49,174 bases of DNA from Bacteroidota bacterium (lineage in GTDB: Bacteria > Bacteroidota > Ignavibacteria > Palsa-1295). The stretch covers positions 1-49,174 of the forward strand of contig JAJPIQ010000017.1 in the NCBI GenBank assembly GCA_021324685.1, given 5' to 3'. The notes beneath the pieces were generated by a model. It was not told the DNA's origin. It worked only from the letters and a program-made list of their open reading frames with translations, and made no database searches. The translations under genes and the position numbers were made by a program. Of the stretch, positions 42,972-49,174 are shown in pieces (the first letter of the stretch is position 1; each line of letters begins with the position of its first letter).

Positions 42972-44828
42972 TCAGCCCAGCGTGACCAGGCCTTCGCTGC
43001 CGGCTCTCGACTGGATCGTATAGAGTTTTCGATAGAGTCCGTCTTCGATCGAGAGTAACTCTTCGTGGTTCCCAACTTCGACGATCTGGCCCTGGTCCAT
43101 CACGACGATGCGGTCGGCCTGCTGGATGGTCGATAGGCGGTGCGCGATGACGACCGCGGTGCGGTGATGAAGTAAATTCTGGATCGCCTCCTGGACGAGC
43201 ATCTCGCTTTCCGTATCGAGCGCGCTCGTCGCTTCGTCGAAAATAAGGATCGGCGGATCTTTCAGCAGCGCCCGTGCAATGGCTATGCGCTGCCTCTGGC
43301 CACCGGAAAGCCGGACGCCACGGTCGCCCGTGATCGTTTCATAACCCTCTGGCATTTGCATGATAAAATCATGCGCATTCGCGGCTTTGGCGGCCGCATA
43401 GATCATTTCGGTCGAGGCATCGCGGTTGCCATAGGCAATATTGTTTTGGATGGTGTCGTGGAAAAGGAGTGTGTCCTGCGTCACCACACCGTATAACGCT
43501 CGCAGGCTTTCGAAATCGTATTCGCGAATGTCGCGGCCGCCTAAAATAATTCGCCCGCCGGTCGGATCGTAAAATCGAATAAGAAGATCGACGAGCGTCG
43601 TCTTCCCCGCGCCGCTGGGTCCGACGAGGGCCAAAATTTCATTCGGATAGATTTCGAGATCGATCCCGTCAATCGCATTCTCGGTGATGGAATTGTACCG
43701 GAACGACACATTCTCGAAAACAATCGGCTTGTCGATCGTTCGGGAAGCTTTTTCGAGTCCCGGTTTCACGGTCGGTTCGGCATCCAGGATCGCAAAAAGG
43801 TTTTCCGCCGGGGCGGCGCCTTCGTAGAGGCGCGCATTGAGTTCGCTCAGCGTTTTTACCGGCTGCATGAGCGAGATGAGTGACGCCAAAAAATAAAAGA
43901 GCTTGCTGCCGTCCATGGTATGGGCAAAGACCTCACTCGCGCCAAACCAGAGAATACCGATGAAGCCGAAGGTCGCCAGCATTTCATTGATCGGGCTTGT
44001 CAGGAGCCGGAGCCGGCCTAACCGGCGGCTGCCATGATAATGCTTTTCGGTTTCCGATTTAAAGCGCCGCACTTCGTAGCGTTCCATACCGAACGACTTC
44101 ACGACCTTGATCCCGGAGATCATTTCCTGCGCAACACTCAGAATATCCCCTTGAAGGTTTTGTAACCGGTGGGACATTTTCTTGATCGTCAGGCTGAAAA
44201 ATCGGACCATATAAATGGAAAGGCCCGAAATGAATATCGAGACGATCGTCATCTTCACATTGATGATAATCATCGCGGTGAGAAAACTGACGATTTGCAC
44301 TGGCTGCCCGACAATCGTCATGATGCTGGAGGTCAGCGTGCTATTGACGGCCGCAACGTCATTCGTAAGCCGGCTTAAGAGTTGCCCGGACTTACGGTCA
44401 TAATAATAATCGAGCGAAAGAGTCGAAAGCTTATCGAACACCTTATCGCGCAGGTCTCTCGCCATTCCATTTTCGACCAGCGTCATGAGATAGCCGCCGA
44501 AGTATTGGAAAACATTTTTAACGAGATAGGTGACGAAAATAAAAACGCAAATTCGTTCCAGAGAGCCAATCTGGTCCAGAACGCCATGCGCATCGCGCGC
44601 AATAAAAAGAGAACTAAATTTGTCGAGGATGGAAGACGACTTTTTTCCTCCGCCGGCACTCGGAAGAATCGAGTTTTCTCCGAGGACGATACTCACGATC
44701 GGCAAAAGTGTCAGCAAATTCACGCTTCCGACGGCGTTGCTGATGACGTTGAATATCGATGAAAGCACCATTTTGCCGCGGTACGGTTTCGCGAACGGAA
44801 GGAGGCGGCGATAAAGACGGTAGAGCAT
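42972..44828 (-). CDS. MsbA-type ABC exporter (fused TMD-NBD)
   Basis: A 618-residue half-transporter: six membrane helices in residues 15-320, then an ATPase domain with Walker A GPSGAGKTT, the signature LSGGQRQRIAIARALL, Walker B PILIFDEATSALD and the H-loop AHRLS. The domain order and length match MsbA, which flips lipid A-core across the inner membrane. Its place beside GT9, GT4 and FkbM genes fits this. Transport substrate is inferred, not shown. It follows the third GT9 by 18 nt on the same strand. Confidence 0.9.
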   Translation of the reverse strand: MLYRLYRRLLPFAKPYRGKMVLSSIFNVISNAVGSVNLLTLLPIVSIVLGENSILPSAGGGKKSSSILDKFSSLFIARDAHGVLDQIGSLERICVFIFVTYLVKNVFQYFGGYLMTLVENGMARDLRDKVFDKLSTLSLDYYYDRKSGQLLSRLTNDVAAVNSTLTSSIMTIVGQPVQIVSFLTAMIIINVKMTIVSIFISGLSIYMVRFFSLTIKKMSHRLQNLQGDILSVAQEMISGIKVVKSFGMERYEVRRFKSETEKHYHGSRRLGRLRLLTSPINEMLATFGFIGILWFGASEVFAHTMDGSKLFYFLASLISLMQPVKTLSELNARLYEGAAPAENLFAILDAEPTVKPGLEKASRTIDKPIVFENVSFRYNSITENAIDGIDLEIYPNEILALVGPSGAGKTTLVDLLIRFYDPTGGRIILGGRDIREYDFESLRALYGVVTQDTLLFHDTIQNNIAYGNRDASTEMIYAAAKAANAHDFIMQMPEGYETITGDRGVRLSGGQRQRIAIARALLKDPPILIFDEATSALDTESEMLVQEAIQNLLHHRTAVVIAHRLSTIQQADRIVVMDQGQIVEVGNHEELLSIEDGLYRKLYTIQSRAGSEGLVTLG

Positions 44829-44846
44829 TGAACGGAAAATAAGCGC

Positions 44847-45938
44847 TCAGGAGTGGTCTGCAGGCTGAGCGGCGAACGAGCGTCCTAATCGTGCATCGGC
44901 GCTCGTTCGTTCCACGAGCCGCTTGAACAGCGCCAATACCGGCTCCGGTTCGAGTGCCGAAAGCGCTGGATATTGCGTGTGAAATTCGAATGGAACCCCG
45001 ATCGGACTCCATGGATGCTCGTCGGTCATTGGTTTGAACATGAGGACCATCGGAACCCGGGCCGCCGCAGCAATCTGAATAATGGAAGTATCGACGGTGA
45101 TCAAATATTCGCATCCGGCGACCTGCTCTGCGAACTCCGCGAACGTTTTTACTTCTGGCGCAAGGCGGATTCGATCGTTATTCGCAAGCCGAACGGTTTC
45201 TTCGCCACGAAAACGATCGTGCGGAGCGGCAAAGACTTCGACTTCCCTGAAACCCATGTTCAGAACGCCCTGTGCAATTTCGGCGCTCGCGGCCGGAGGT
45301 GCCGAGCGATCGGCCGTGCGCGAAGAGACGTTCAGTCCAACAAGTCCGCCCTTTCTCCTTACATTCAATCTCAACGTTGGAGCTTTATCGATCTTCGAAG
45401 GATCGATATCGAATGGCCGGAGCAGTTCCGACACACGCTCGGTAATATGAACTTCCGTTTGGCTCGGGCGGGGGACCGTGATGTCATAGACGACGGAATT
45501 CTCTTTCTCAATGCCCACACGCACGGTTGCACCGATGAGCGTCAGGAGCACGGAGGACGTGACGGAAGCCTTGTCGGTCAGGTCGAGTGCGACATCGAAT
45601 TTAGAACGCCGGACCGAACGCAGCATTTTTAGATCGCGAAAAAAATTCTTGCGGTAAACATATATTTCGATTTCGAACGGTAAAAGGGGAATGACGCCAG
45701 TATTATTTTTTCCGAGCAGCAGTGCAATGCGGGAGTTCGGGTATTTCTTTCTCAGCGCTTCGAGGACAAATGTGCTCATGAGTACGTCACCGAGCCGGTC
45801 CTGCCGCAAAAGTAAGATCGAGGGGCTTGGTGGAATTTCAAGATTTTTCTTAGACCGCTTTCCACCAAACGTTCGCAGCAAAAACAGAAAAGTCCGTCGA
45901 ATAAATAATTCGACGGGCTTTAAAGACGAAATTGCCAT
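44847..45938 (-). CDS. GT9 heptosyltransferase-type glycosyltransferase (copy 3)
   Basis: A 363-residue GT-B protein. SILLLRQDRLGDVLMSTFVLEAL is the N-terminal GT9 motif. The donor-site motif reads VDTSIIQIAAAARVPMV: Gln replaces the His of the usual DTxxxH pattern. The C-terminus is unusually rich in Ala/Arg/Ser. It starts at ATG 45938 just after the bL28 gene, with a small hairpin between. Activity on heptose is therefore less certain than for copies 1 and 2. Confidence 0.82.
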   Translation of the reverse strand: MAISSLKPVELFIRRTFLFLLRTFGGKRSKKNLEIPPSPSILLLRQDRLGDVLMSTFVLEALRKKYPNSRIALLLGKNNTGVIPLLPFEIEIYVYRKNFFRDLKMLRSVRRSKFDVALDLTDKASVTSSVLLTLIGATVRVGIEKENSVVYDITVPRPSQTEVHITERVSELLRPFDIDPSKIDKAPTLRLNVRRKGGLVGLNVSSRTADRSAPPAASAEIAQGVLNMGFREVEVFAAPHDRFRGEETVRLANNDRIRLAPEVKTFAEFAEQVAGCEYLITVDTSIIQIAAAARVPMVLMFKPMTDEHPWSPIGVPFEFHTQYPALSALEPEPVLALFKRLVERTSADARLGRSFAAQPADHS

Positions 45939-45949
45939 TGTGAAACGTG

Positions 45950-45967
45950 TCCTGCGCTGTTGCAGGA
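45950..45967 (-). terminator. Small hairpin between bL28 and GT9 copy 3
   Basis: TCCTGC pairs with GCAGGA across a 6-nt loop. It lies just downstream of the bL28 stop on the minus strand. There is no U-run, so it may be a weak terminator, an attenuator or an mRNA-stabilising stem. Confidence 0.25.
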
Positions 45968-45976
45968 GACAGCACC

Positions 45977-46189
45977 TTATTTCGAACGCATCGCCCGAAG
46001 GCCTTTTTTGTCGAGCGTTCGGATGGCGCGCGCCGTTGCGCGGATCGTAACGAATTTACCGCTCTCCTCGTCCCAAATACGTTTGGTTTGGAGGTTCGGT
46101 AAAATTCGGCGCTTGGAGCGATTGACCGCATGGGAAACGTGGTTCCCAGCGTGTGGTTTAACTCCGGTCAGTTCGCAAACTCGTGACAT
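45977..46189 (-). CDS. rpmB: Ribosomal protein bL28
   Basis: A 70-residue basic protein: MSRVCELTGVKPHAGNHVSH, then AVNRSKRRILPNLQ and the C-terminal RATARAIRTLDKKGLRAM. This is bL28 of normal size. It starts 29 nt after the bS18 stop, in the same operon. The gene for bL33, often next to it, is not here. Confidence 0.95.
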   Translation of the reverse strand: MSRVCELTGVKPHAGNHVSHAVNRSKRRILPNLQTKRIWDEESGKFVTIRATARAIRTLDKKGLRAMRSK

Positions 46190-46218
46190 GGTCTTTACGA
46201 AAATTAATGTGTATTAAA

Positions 46219-46557
46219 TTATTTCATTCCTTCGGCTACGAACGGCAGGAGCGCCAGGTGCCGGGCGTGCTTTACGGCCGCTTCGAGCGTACGCTGTGCT
46301 TTTGCGCTCACACCGGTAATACGGTTCGGGAGCAGCTTGCCGCGGTCGTTCAAAAAACGCTCGAGGATGCGGATATCCCTGTAATCGAGATACGTAATGT
46401 CCCGAACTTTGAGCGGGTCGGGTTTCTTTTTGAGCGGGTCGCGCTGTTGCTGCTGTTGATTCCGGCCATAGGAATTGCCGTTCTGCCGCTGGTCACGGCC
46501 ACCGGTCCGTGTTTGGCCGGGGCGATTCCCCGACGGTGATGTACGCTGTTGTGCCAT
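46219..46557 (-). CDS. rpsR: Ribosomal protein bS18 with long N-terminal extension
   Basis: A 112-residue protein. The conserved core is [20 protein letters not shown], then [20 protein letters not shown] and [14 protein letters not shown]. The first 45 residues are a Gln/Arg/Gly/Asn-rich low-complexity extension not found in the usual 75-85-residue protein. The only possible start is ATG 46557, so the gene begins 65 nt inside the upstream BtuF-like gene. Neither rpsF nor rplI is adjacent. Confidence 0.93.
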   Translation of the reverse strand: MAQQRTSPSGNRPGQTRTGGRDQRQNGNSYGRNQQQQQRDPLKKKPDPLKVRDITYLDYRDIRILERFLNDRGKLLPNRITGVSAKAQRTLEAAVKHARHLALLPFVAEGMK

Positions 46558-47482
46558 AATCGATATACTCGAAGTCTTTTCCTCGTTGAAATTTTTTTCC
46601 GAATTGCTCGCGCAGTTCCGGGTGAAGGATCGCCGCTAACAGCTCGGTGGTATCGACCAGCCGAGGCCCCGGGCGCGAAAAATATTGCGATCCATCGCAA
46701 ATCCACAGCTTCGGCGCATGGATCGCCTCGCGAGTGAACGCGCTCAACCGAAGTTCGTGCAAGATAATTTCGATTTCCTGCTTTTGACGCTCGATTCCGA
46801 ATCCGCATGCCGCAATTACGATTACATCGGGGTCGGCTTTGCGTACATCGTCCCACGAAATTTCGCGAGAAGGCGTCCCTTTAAAGGCTATCGTATTGAT
46901 CCCGCCGGCTTTTTCGACCAATTCCGGGATCCAGTGCCCACTGGCGAAGGGAGGGTCGATCCATTCCAGGACCAGGACTCGCGGATGGTCCAGTTCGCGA
47001 GTAAGATATCCGACATTCCGGTATCTCGCCTCGAGCGCAGCAATTTTTTTCGAACATTCGTCCAGGCGGCCCAAAATCTGGGCAATTCGCCGAAAGGTCT
47101 GAAAGACCTCTCGCATGGTGCGTGGTTCTAAGCTCTCAACTTGCGGTTTTGAGGGCAATTTCGCCGCTATTTCACGGACCGTATCGATCGTTACGGCGCA
47201 GACCGTGCAGAGCCGCTGTGTAATGATCAGCTCGGGGTCGAGCGCTTCCAGAAGCGGAACGTCGAGCGAGTAGAGCGATTCTGAACTCTCTAACTGTGAA
47301 CGGACGGCACGATCGATTTCTTTGCTGGAAAGGCCATCGTGCGTTTTTGACGCCGTAACTTTTGCTTTTCGGAGCGCCCGGTCGGGATAATCACATTCGT
47401 GAGTCACTCCGACCAAAAACCTGCCCAGACCGAGTTCAAAGCAAATTTCTGTTGCGCTCGGCAGGAGAGAAACGATCCTCAT
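46493..47482 (-). CDS. Cobalamin-binding (BtuF-like) periplasmic-binding-domain protein
   Basis: A 329-residue protein beginning [20 protein letters not shown] with the family's GVTHECDYP and [12 protein letters not shown] motifs, [13 protein letters not shown], and [13 protein letters not shown]. These match the 'cobalamin-binding protein' class of the BtuF fold. No signal peptide is present, so it may stay in the cytoplasm, unlike classic BtuF. The 3' end overlaps rpsR by 65 nt. No btuC, btuD or btuB gene is nearby. Confidence 0.85.
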   Translation of the reverse strand: MRIVSLLPSATEICFELGLGRFLVGVTHECDYPDRALRKAKVTASKTHDGLSSKEIDRAVRSQLESSESLYSLDVPLLEALDPELIITQRLCTVCAVTIDTVREIAAKLPSKPQVESLEPRTMREVFQTFRRIAQILGRLDECSKKIAALEARYRNVGYLTRELDHPRVLVLEWIDPPFASGHWIPELVEKAGGINTIAFKGTPSREISWDDVRKADPDVIVIAACGFGIERQKQEIEIILHELRLSAFTREAIHAPKLWICDGSQYFSRPGPRLVDTTELLAAILHPELREQFGKKFQRGKDFEYIDYGTTAYITVGESPRPNTDRWP

Positions 47483-47522
47483 ACGGTCGGAAATTGCCGT
47501 TTCCGCTCAAAACGAGCGGTCT

Positions 47523-47726
47523 TTAGAGAATGATCGCTTCTCCGCCGCCTTCGGGCTCGGCAATGCGAGTGATCCGGTCCTCAAATTTGAACCCATTAGC
47601 ACTTTTCTGAACGCCAATAAGCCGAACCGGGCTTAATTTCGCCTTTTTTCCGAGCTGCGGTACGAATTCCACACGTTCGACCGACTGCTTTTTTACTTTA
47701 TCGCCGAATGTTTGTTGTTTTGCCAT
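47523..47726 (-). CDS. Small basic protein, possibly DUF4295-like
   Basis: A 67-residue protein starting MAKQQTFGDKVKKQ, basic in the first half, with VRLIGVQKSANGFKFEDRIT in the second half. That pattern (V-R-hydrophobic-x-x-x-x-x-x-G-x-x-F-x-x-x-I) resembles the tiny DUF4295 proteins that follow bL28 and bL33 in Bacteroidota. The likeness is from memory and not searched. AGAAGG lies 6 nt before the ATG. It heads a minus-strand run leading to the ribosomal protein genes. Role unknown, ribosome-associated by context. Confidence 0.65.
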   Translation of the reverse strand: MAKQQTFGDKVKKQSVERVEFVPQLGKKAKLSPVRLIGVQKSANGFKFEDRITRIAEPEGGGEAIIL

Positions 47727-47741
47727 AAAAAACCTTCTAAA

Positions 47742-47784
47742 AACGCCAAAAGCGTTAAAAATCGCTGATCTCAGGATCAGAGCG
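47742..47784 (-). terminator. Two hairpins between the esterase and the small basic protein gene
   Basis: On the minus strand, the first stem CTGATC/GATCAG (loop CTGA) is followed by CGATTTTTAA, a terminator-like U-run. The second stem AACGC/GCGTT follows (loop TTTTG), then TTTTAGAAGG and the ATG at 47726. The first may end the esterase transcript. The second sits in the leader of the small gene, next to its ribosome site. Confidence 0.45.
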
Positions 47785-47875
47785 CGTCAAACGCCGGAAA
47801 TTTAAAGAGCGTTCGTTTTTAGCCTTTCACACTTCCGCCCAAAGACATCTTCTACTCCCCAAGACACTTCCGGCT

Positions 47876-48967
47876 TTATTCTTCCCGGTCCCCGACGGCT
47901 TTTTGAGACGGCCGGAGCCAACTCCAGGCGTCGGCGATTTGGCGTTCGAAATCGAGGGGAACTTCATGGATCATGCCGGGAACGATGTTCCAATGGAACG
48001 GGATTCCGGCTGCGGTGCAGGACGTGTGCATCGAATCGATCTCATGAAAGAACGTTGGGTCCTCGTATTGGCCGGTGATCGCATAGATCCGGCTCCCTTT
48101 GCGATGGGCGACCTGGAGGACGGAGTCGGGGATCGGTCGATCGACGAAACCCGACATGGCGATCGCCCCGCGAAAGACATCCGGACGGAAGAGTGCCAGT
48201 TCGATCGAAGCCTGCGCGCCCTGGGAAAAACCGGCCACATAAATCTGCGAGGGATCGGCGAGATGCTGTTTCGTAAAGCTCGAAACAAGTTCCAAAATGG
48301 AAGGCTCGATGGTGGCGAGGTCCGATCCCCAGGAATTCGTAATCTGCGATTCGCGAAACACTCCGGCTGGAACGGCGATCACAGCATGAAGTTCGTTCGC
48401 AGCGTTTTGCCAATGCTCCGAAAAGCTCTGGTAATTCGCGTTTCCGCCATGGAGCGCGACGATCAGCGGCCACCGGGCGGTTGAGTCGTACCCTGCAGGA
48501 TAAAAAACGATCGGCGGTTGCGATTGCCACTGGGCACGTTCATTTACCAGGACCTGCGACCAAAAATGCGAAAGCGAATCGAACCATGGCCGGCCGCAGG
48601 TTGAAAGCAAGCTCGAGTCGGATGCGACAAGATCGAAGTTCCAGAAATGGTGCGAGAAAGCACGTTCGAGCGAACGGCAGACCAGTGTATCGTTATGAAT
48701 GCGTGCCGCGGAACGAGCGATGCCATAGTAGGCCGTCCCGCGATACCACTCGCGAACATCGAGAGGAAGGATTTCGCTTTCGCGCAGGACATTCCGGTAG
48801 TACTCGATCGCCAGGTTCCAATCGGCGCGCGCTTCGGAAATTCCCGCTAAATGCCAATCGGCCCAGACGAACGTGTGTGCGTCTTCGACCTGGGCCGAAG
48901 ACGAATGAATTTCAATAGAAACCAGCAAAGCGAACGATATGAGGGTCGTTCGAAGAACAAAACGCAT
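47876..48967 (-). CDS. Secreted alpha/beta-hydrolase (esterase, PHB-depolymerase/feruloyl-esterase like)
   Basis: A 363-residue protein from ATG 48967 (MRFVLRTTLISFALLVSIEI), with a signal peptide ending SSAQ; a longer in-frame start at 49048 adds 27 unlikely residues. Residues 30-115 are helical and TPR-like (WNLAIEYYRNVL). The hydrolase domain has PLIVALHGGNANYQSF (oxyanion region), the nucleophile motif GFSQGAQ, and a likely His in GMIHEVP. The ester substrate is unknown. It is the first gene seen in the minus-strand run at the right end. Confidence 0.82.
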   Translation of the reverse strand: MRFVLRTTLISFALLVSIEIHSSSAQVEDAHTFVWADWHLAGISEARADWNLAIEYYRNVLRESEILPLDVREWYRGTAYYGIARSAARIHNDTLVCRSLERAFSHHFWNFDLVASDSSLLSTCGRPWFDSLSHFWSQVLVNERAQWQSQPPIVFYPAGYDSTARWPLIVALHGGNANYQSFSEHWQNAANELHAVIAVPAGVFRESQITNSWGSDLATIEPSILELVSSFTKQHLADPSQIYVAGFSQGAQASIELALFRPDVFRGAIAMSGFVDRPIPDSVLQVAHRKGSRIYAITGQYEDPTFFHEIDSMHTSCTAAGIPFHWNIVPGMIHEVPLDFERQIADAWSWLRPSQKAVGDREE

Positions 48968-49061
48968 TAATGGCGTATCGGCAAAAATGTTGACAGACGC
49001 GAATGATGACGGCGCGGCCGGATCTAACCTGACCTTCGAAGACAACAAAAATCCTCGAAAG

Positions 49062-49069
49062 CAAACTTA
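49062..49069 (-). promoter_or_regulatory. Candidate TAnnTTTG -7 element for the esterase gene
   Basis: On the minus strand this reads TAAGTTTG, an exact consensus match 95 nt before the ATG at 48967. No -33 partner is clear. The remaining bases to 49174 are AT-rich and hold no gene that I can see. Confidence 0.25.
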
Positions 49070-49174
49070 AAACCAAAAACGGCATTGGCTCATCTCCGGT
49101 TCACTCGGCTTCACGTATAATGAACATTTAACACGGAAAAAATCTGAAAGTCACAGACCGAAATTTCCCTAAAA

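Noticed and set aside
47523..47726. Ribosomal protein bL33
   Set aside because: The size and position are suggestive, but the sequence lacks the bL33 pattern and its cysteine or YxTxKNK motifs.

Overview
The window is a gene-dense stretch of bacterial chromosome with moderate GC content. I recognise one tRNA and 44 protein genes, one of them cut by the left edge. The organism is Gram-negative: there is an OmpA-type outer-membrane protein, an MsbA-type lipid A exporter, three GT9 (heptosyltransferase-type) enzymes and other envelope glycosyltransferases. Several genes are preceded by the octamer TAnnTTTG, the -7 element of Bacteroidota promoters. A tiny gene resembling the Bacteroidota DUF4295 family sits near bL28. 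The best inference is the Bacteroidota/Chlorobi assemblage, possibly a Kapabacteria- or Ignavibacteria-like lineage. This rests on gene content and motifs, not on a tree.

Layout. 1-3.6 kb (minus): a secreted zinc metallopeptidase with PD40 propeller repeats, then a beta-CASP nuclease. 3.7-12.2 kb (plus): long-form NfeD, then a tightly packed run of gcvT, livG-like ATPase, GT-C membrane glycosyltransferase, livF-like ATPase, MOP flippase and queA. 12.2-15.2 kb: lipoprotein (minus), tRNA-Val(CAC), rhomboid, a standalone HRDC protein, a small helical protein and an RsbW-like kinase. 15.2-21.5 kb: asnB (minus), trpS, a GT-C protein and an S9 peptidase (minus). 21.6-27.9 kb (plus): scpA, scpB, an RsuA/RluB pseudouridine synthase with a repetitive N-terminus, transketolase and an S41-type protease. 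27.9-29.9 kb (minus): an OmpA protein with calcium-binding-type repeats. 30.2-38.3 kb (plus): plsY, gpsA, Gfo/Idh oxidoreductase, FAH-family hydrolase, GT2, an outer-membrane-like protein, site-2 protease and an ArnT-like GT-C. 38.3-45.9 kb: a surface-glycan block with three GT9s, a GT4, an FkbM methyltransferase and an MsbA-type exporter on both strands. 46.0-49.0 kb (minus): bL28, bS18, a BtuF-like protein, a DUF4295-like protein and a secreted esterase.

How the genes fit together. Envelope building dominates: phospholipid precursors (plsY-gpsA), lipid A export (MsbA-like), sugar addition (GT9, GT4, GT2, GT-C), flipping (MOP) and outer-membrane proteins. Proteolysis is also strongly represented (MA-like/gluzincin, NfeD ClpP-type, rhomboid, S9, S41, S2P). 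Core genes for chromosome segregation, translation and the pentose phosphate pathway are interleaved. I see no mobile element, prophage, CRISPR array or defence island. No gap between genes exceeds 300 bases.

The least ordinary signals are at the level of DNA structure. Short tandem duplications (15, 15, 18 and 28 bp periods) sit exactly on four gene boundaries. A 30-bp repeat is expanded inside a pseudouridine synthase gene. Structured leaders lie in the ompA/plsY divergent region. A sugar-transfer membrane gene is embedded between livG and livF.
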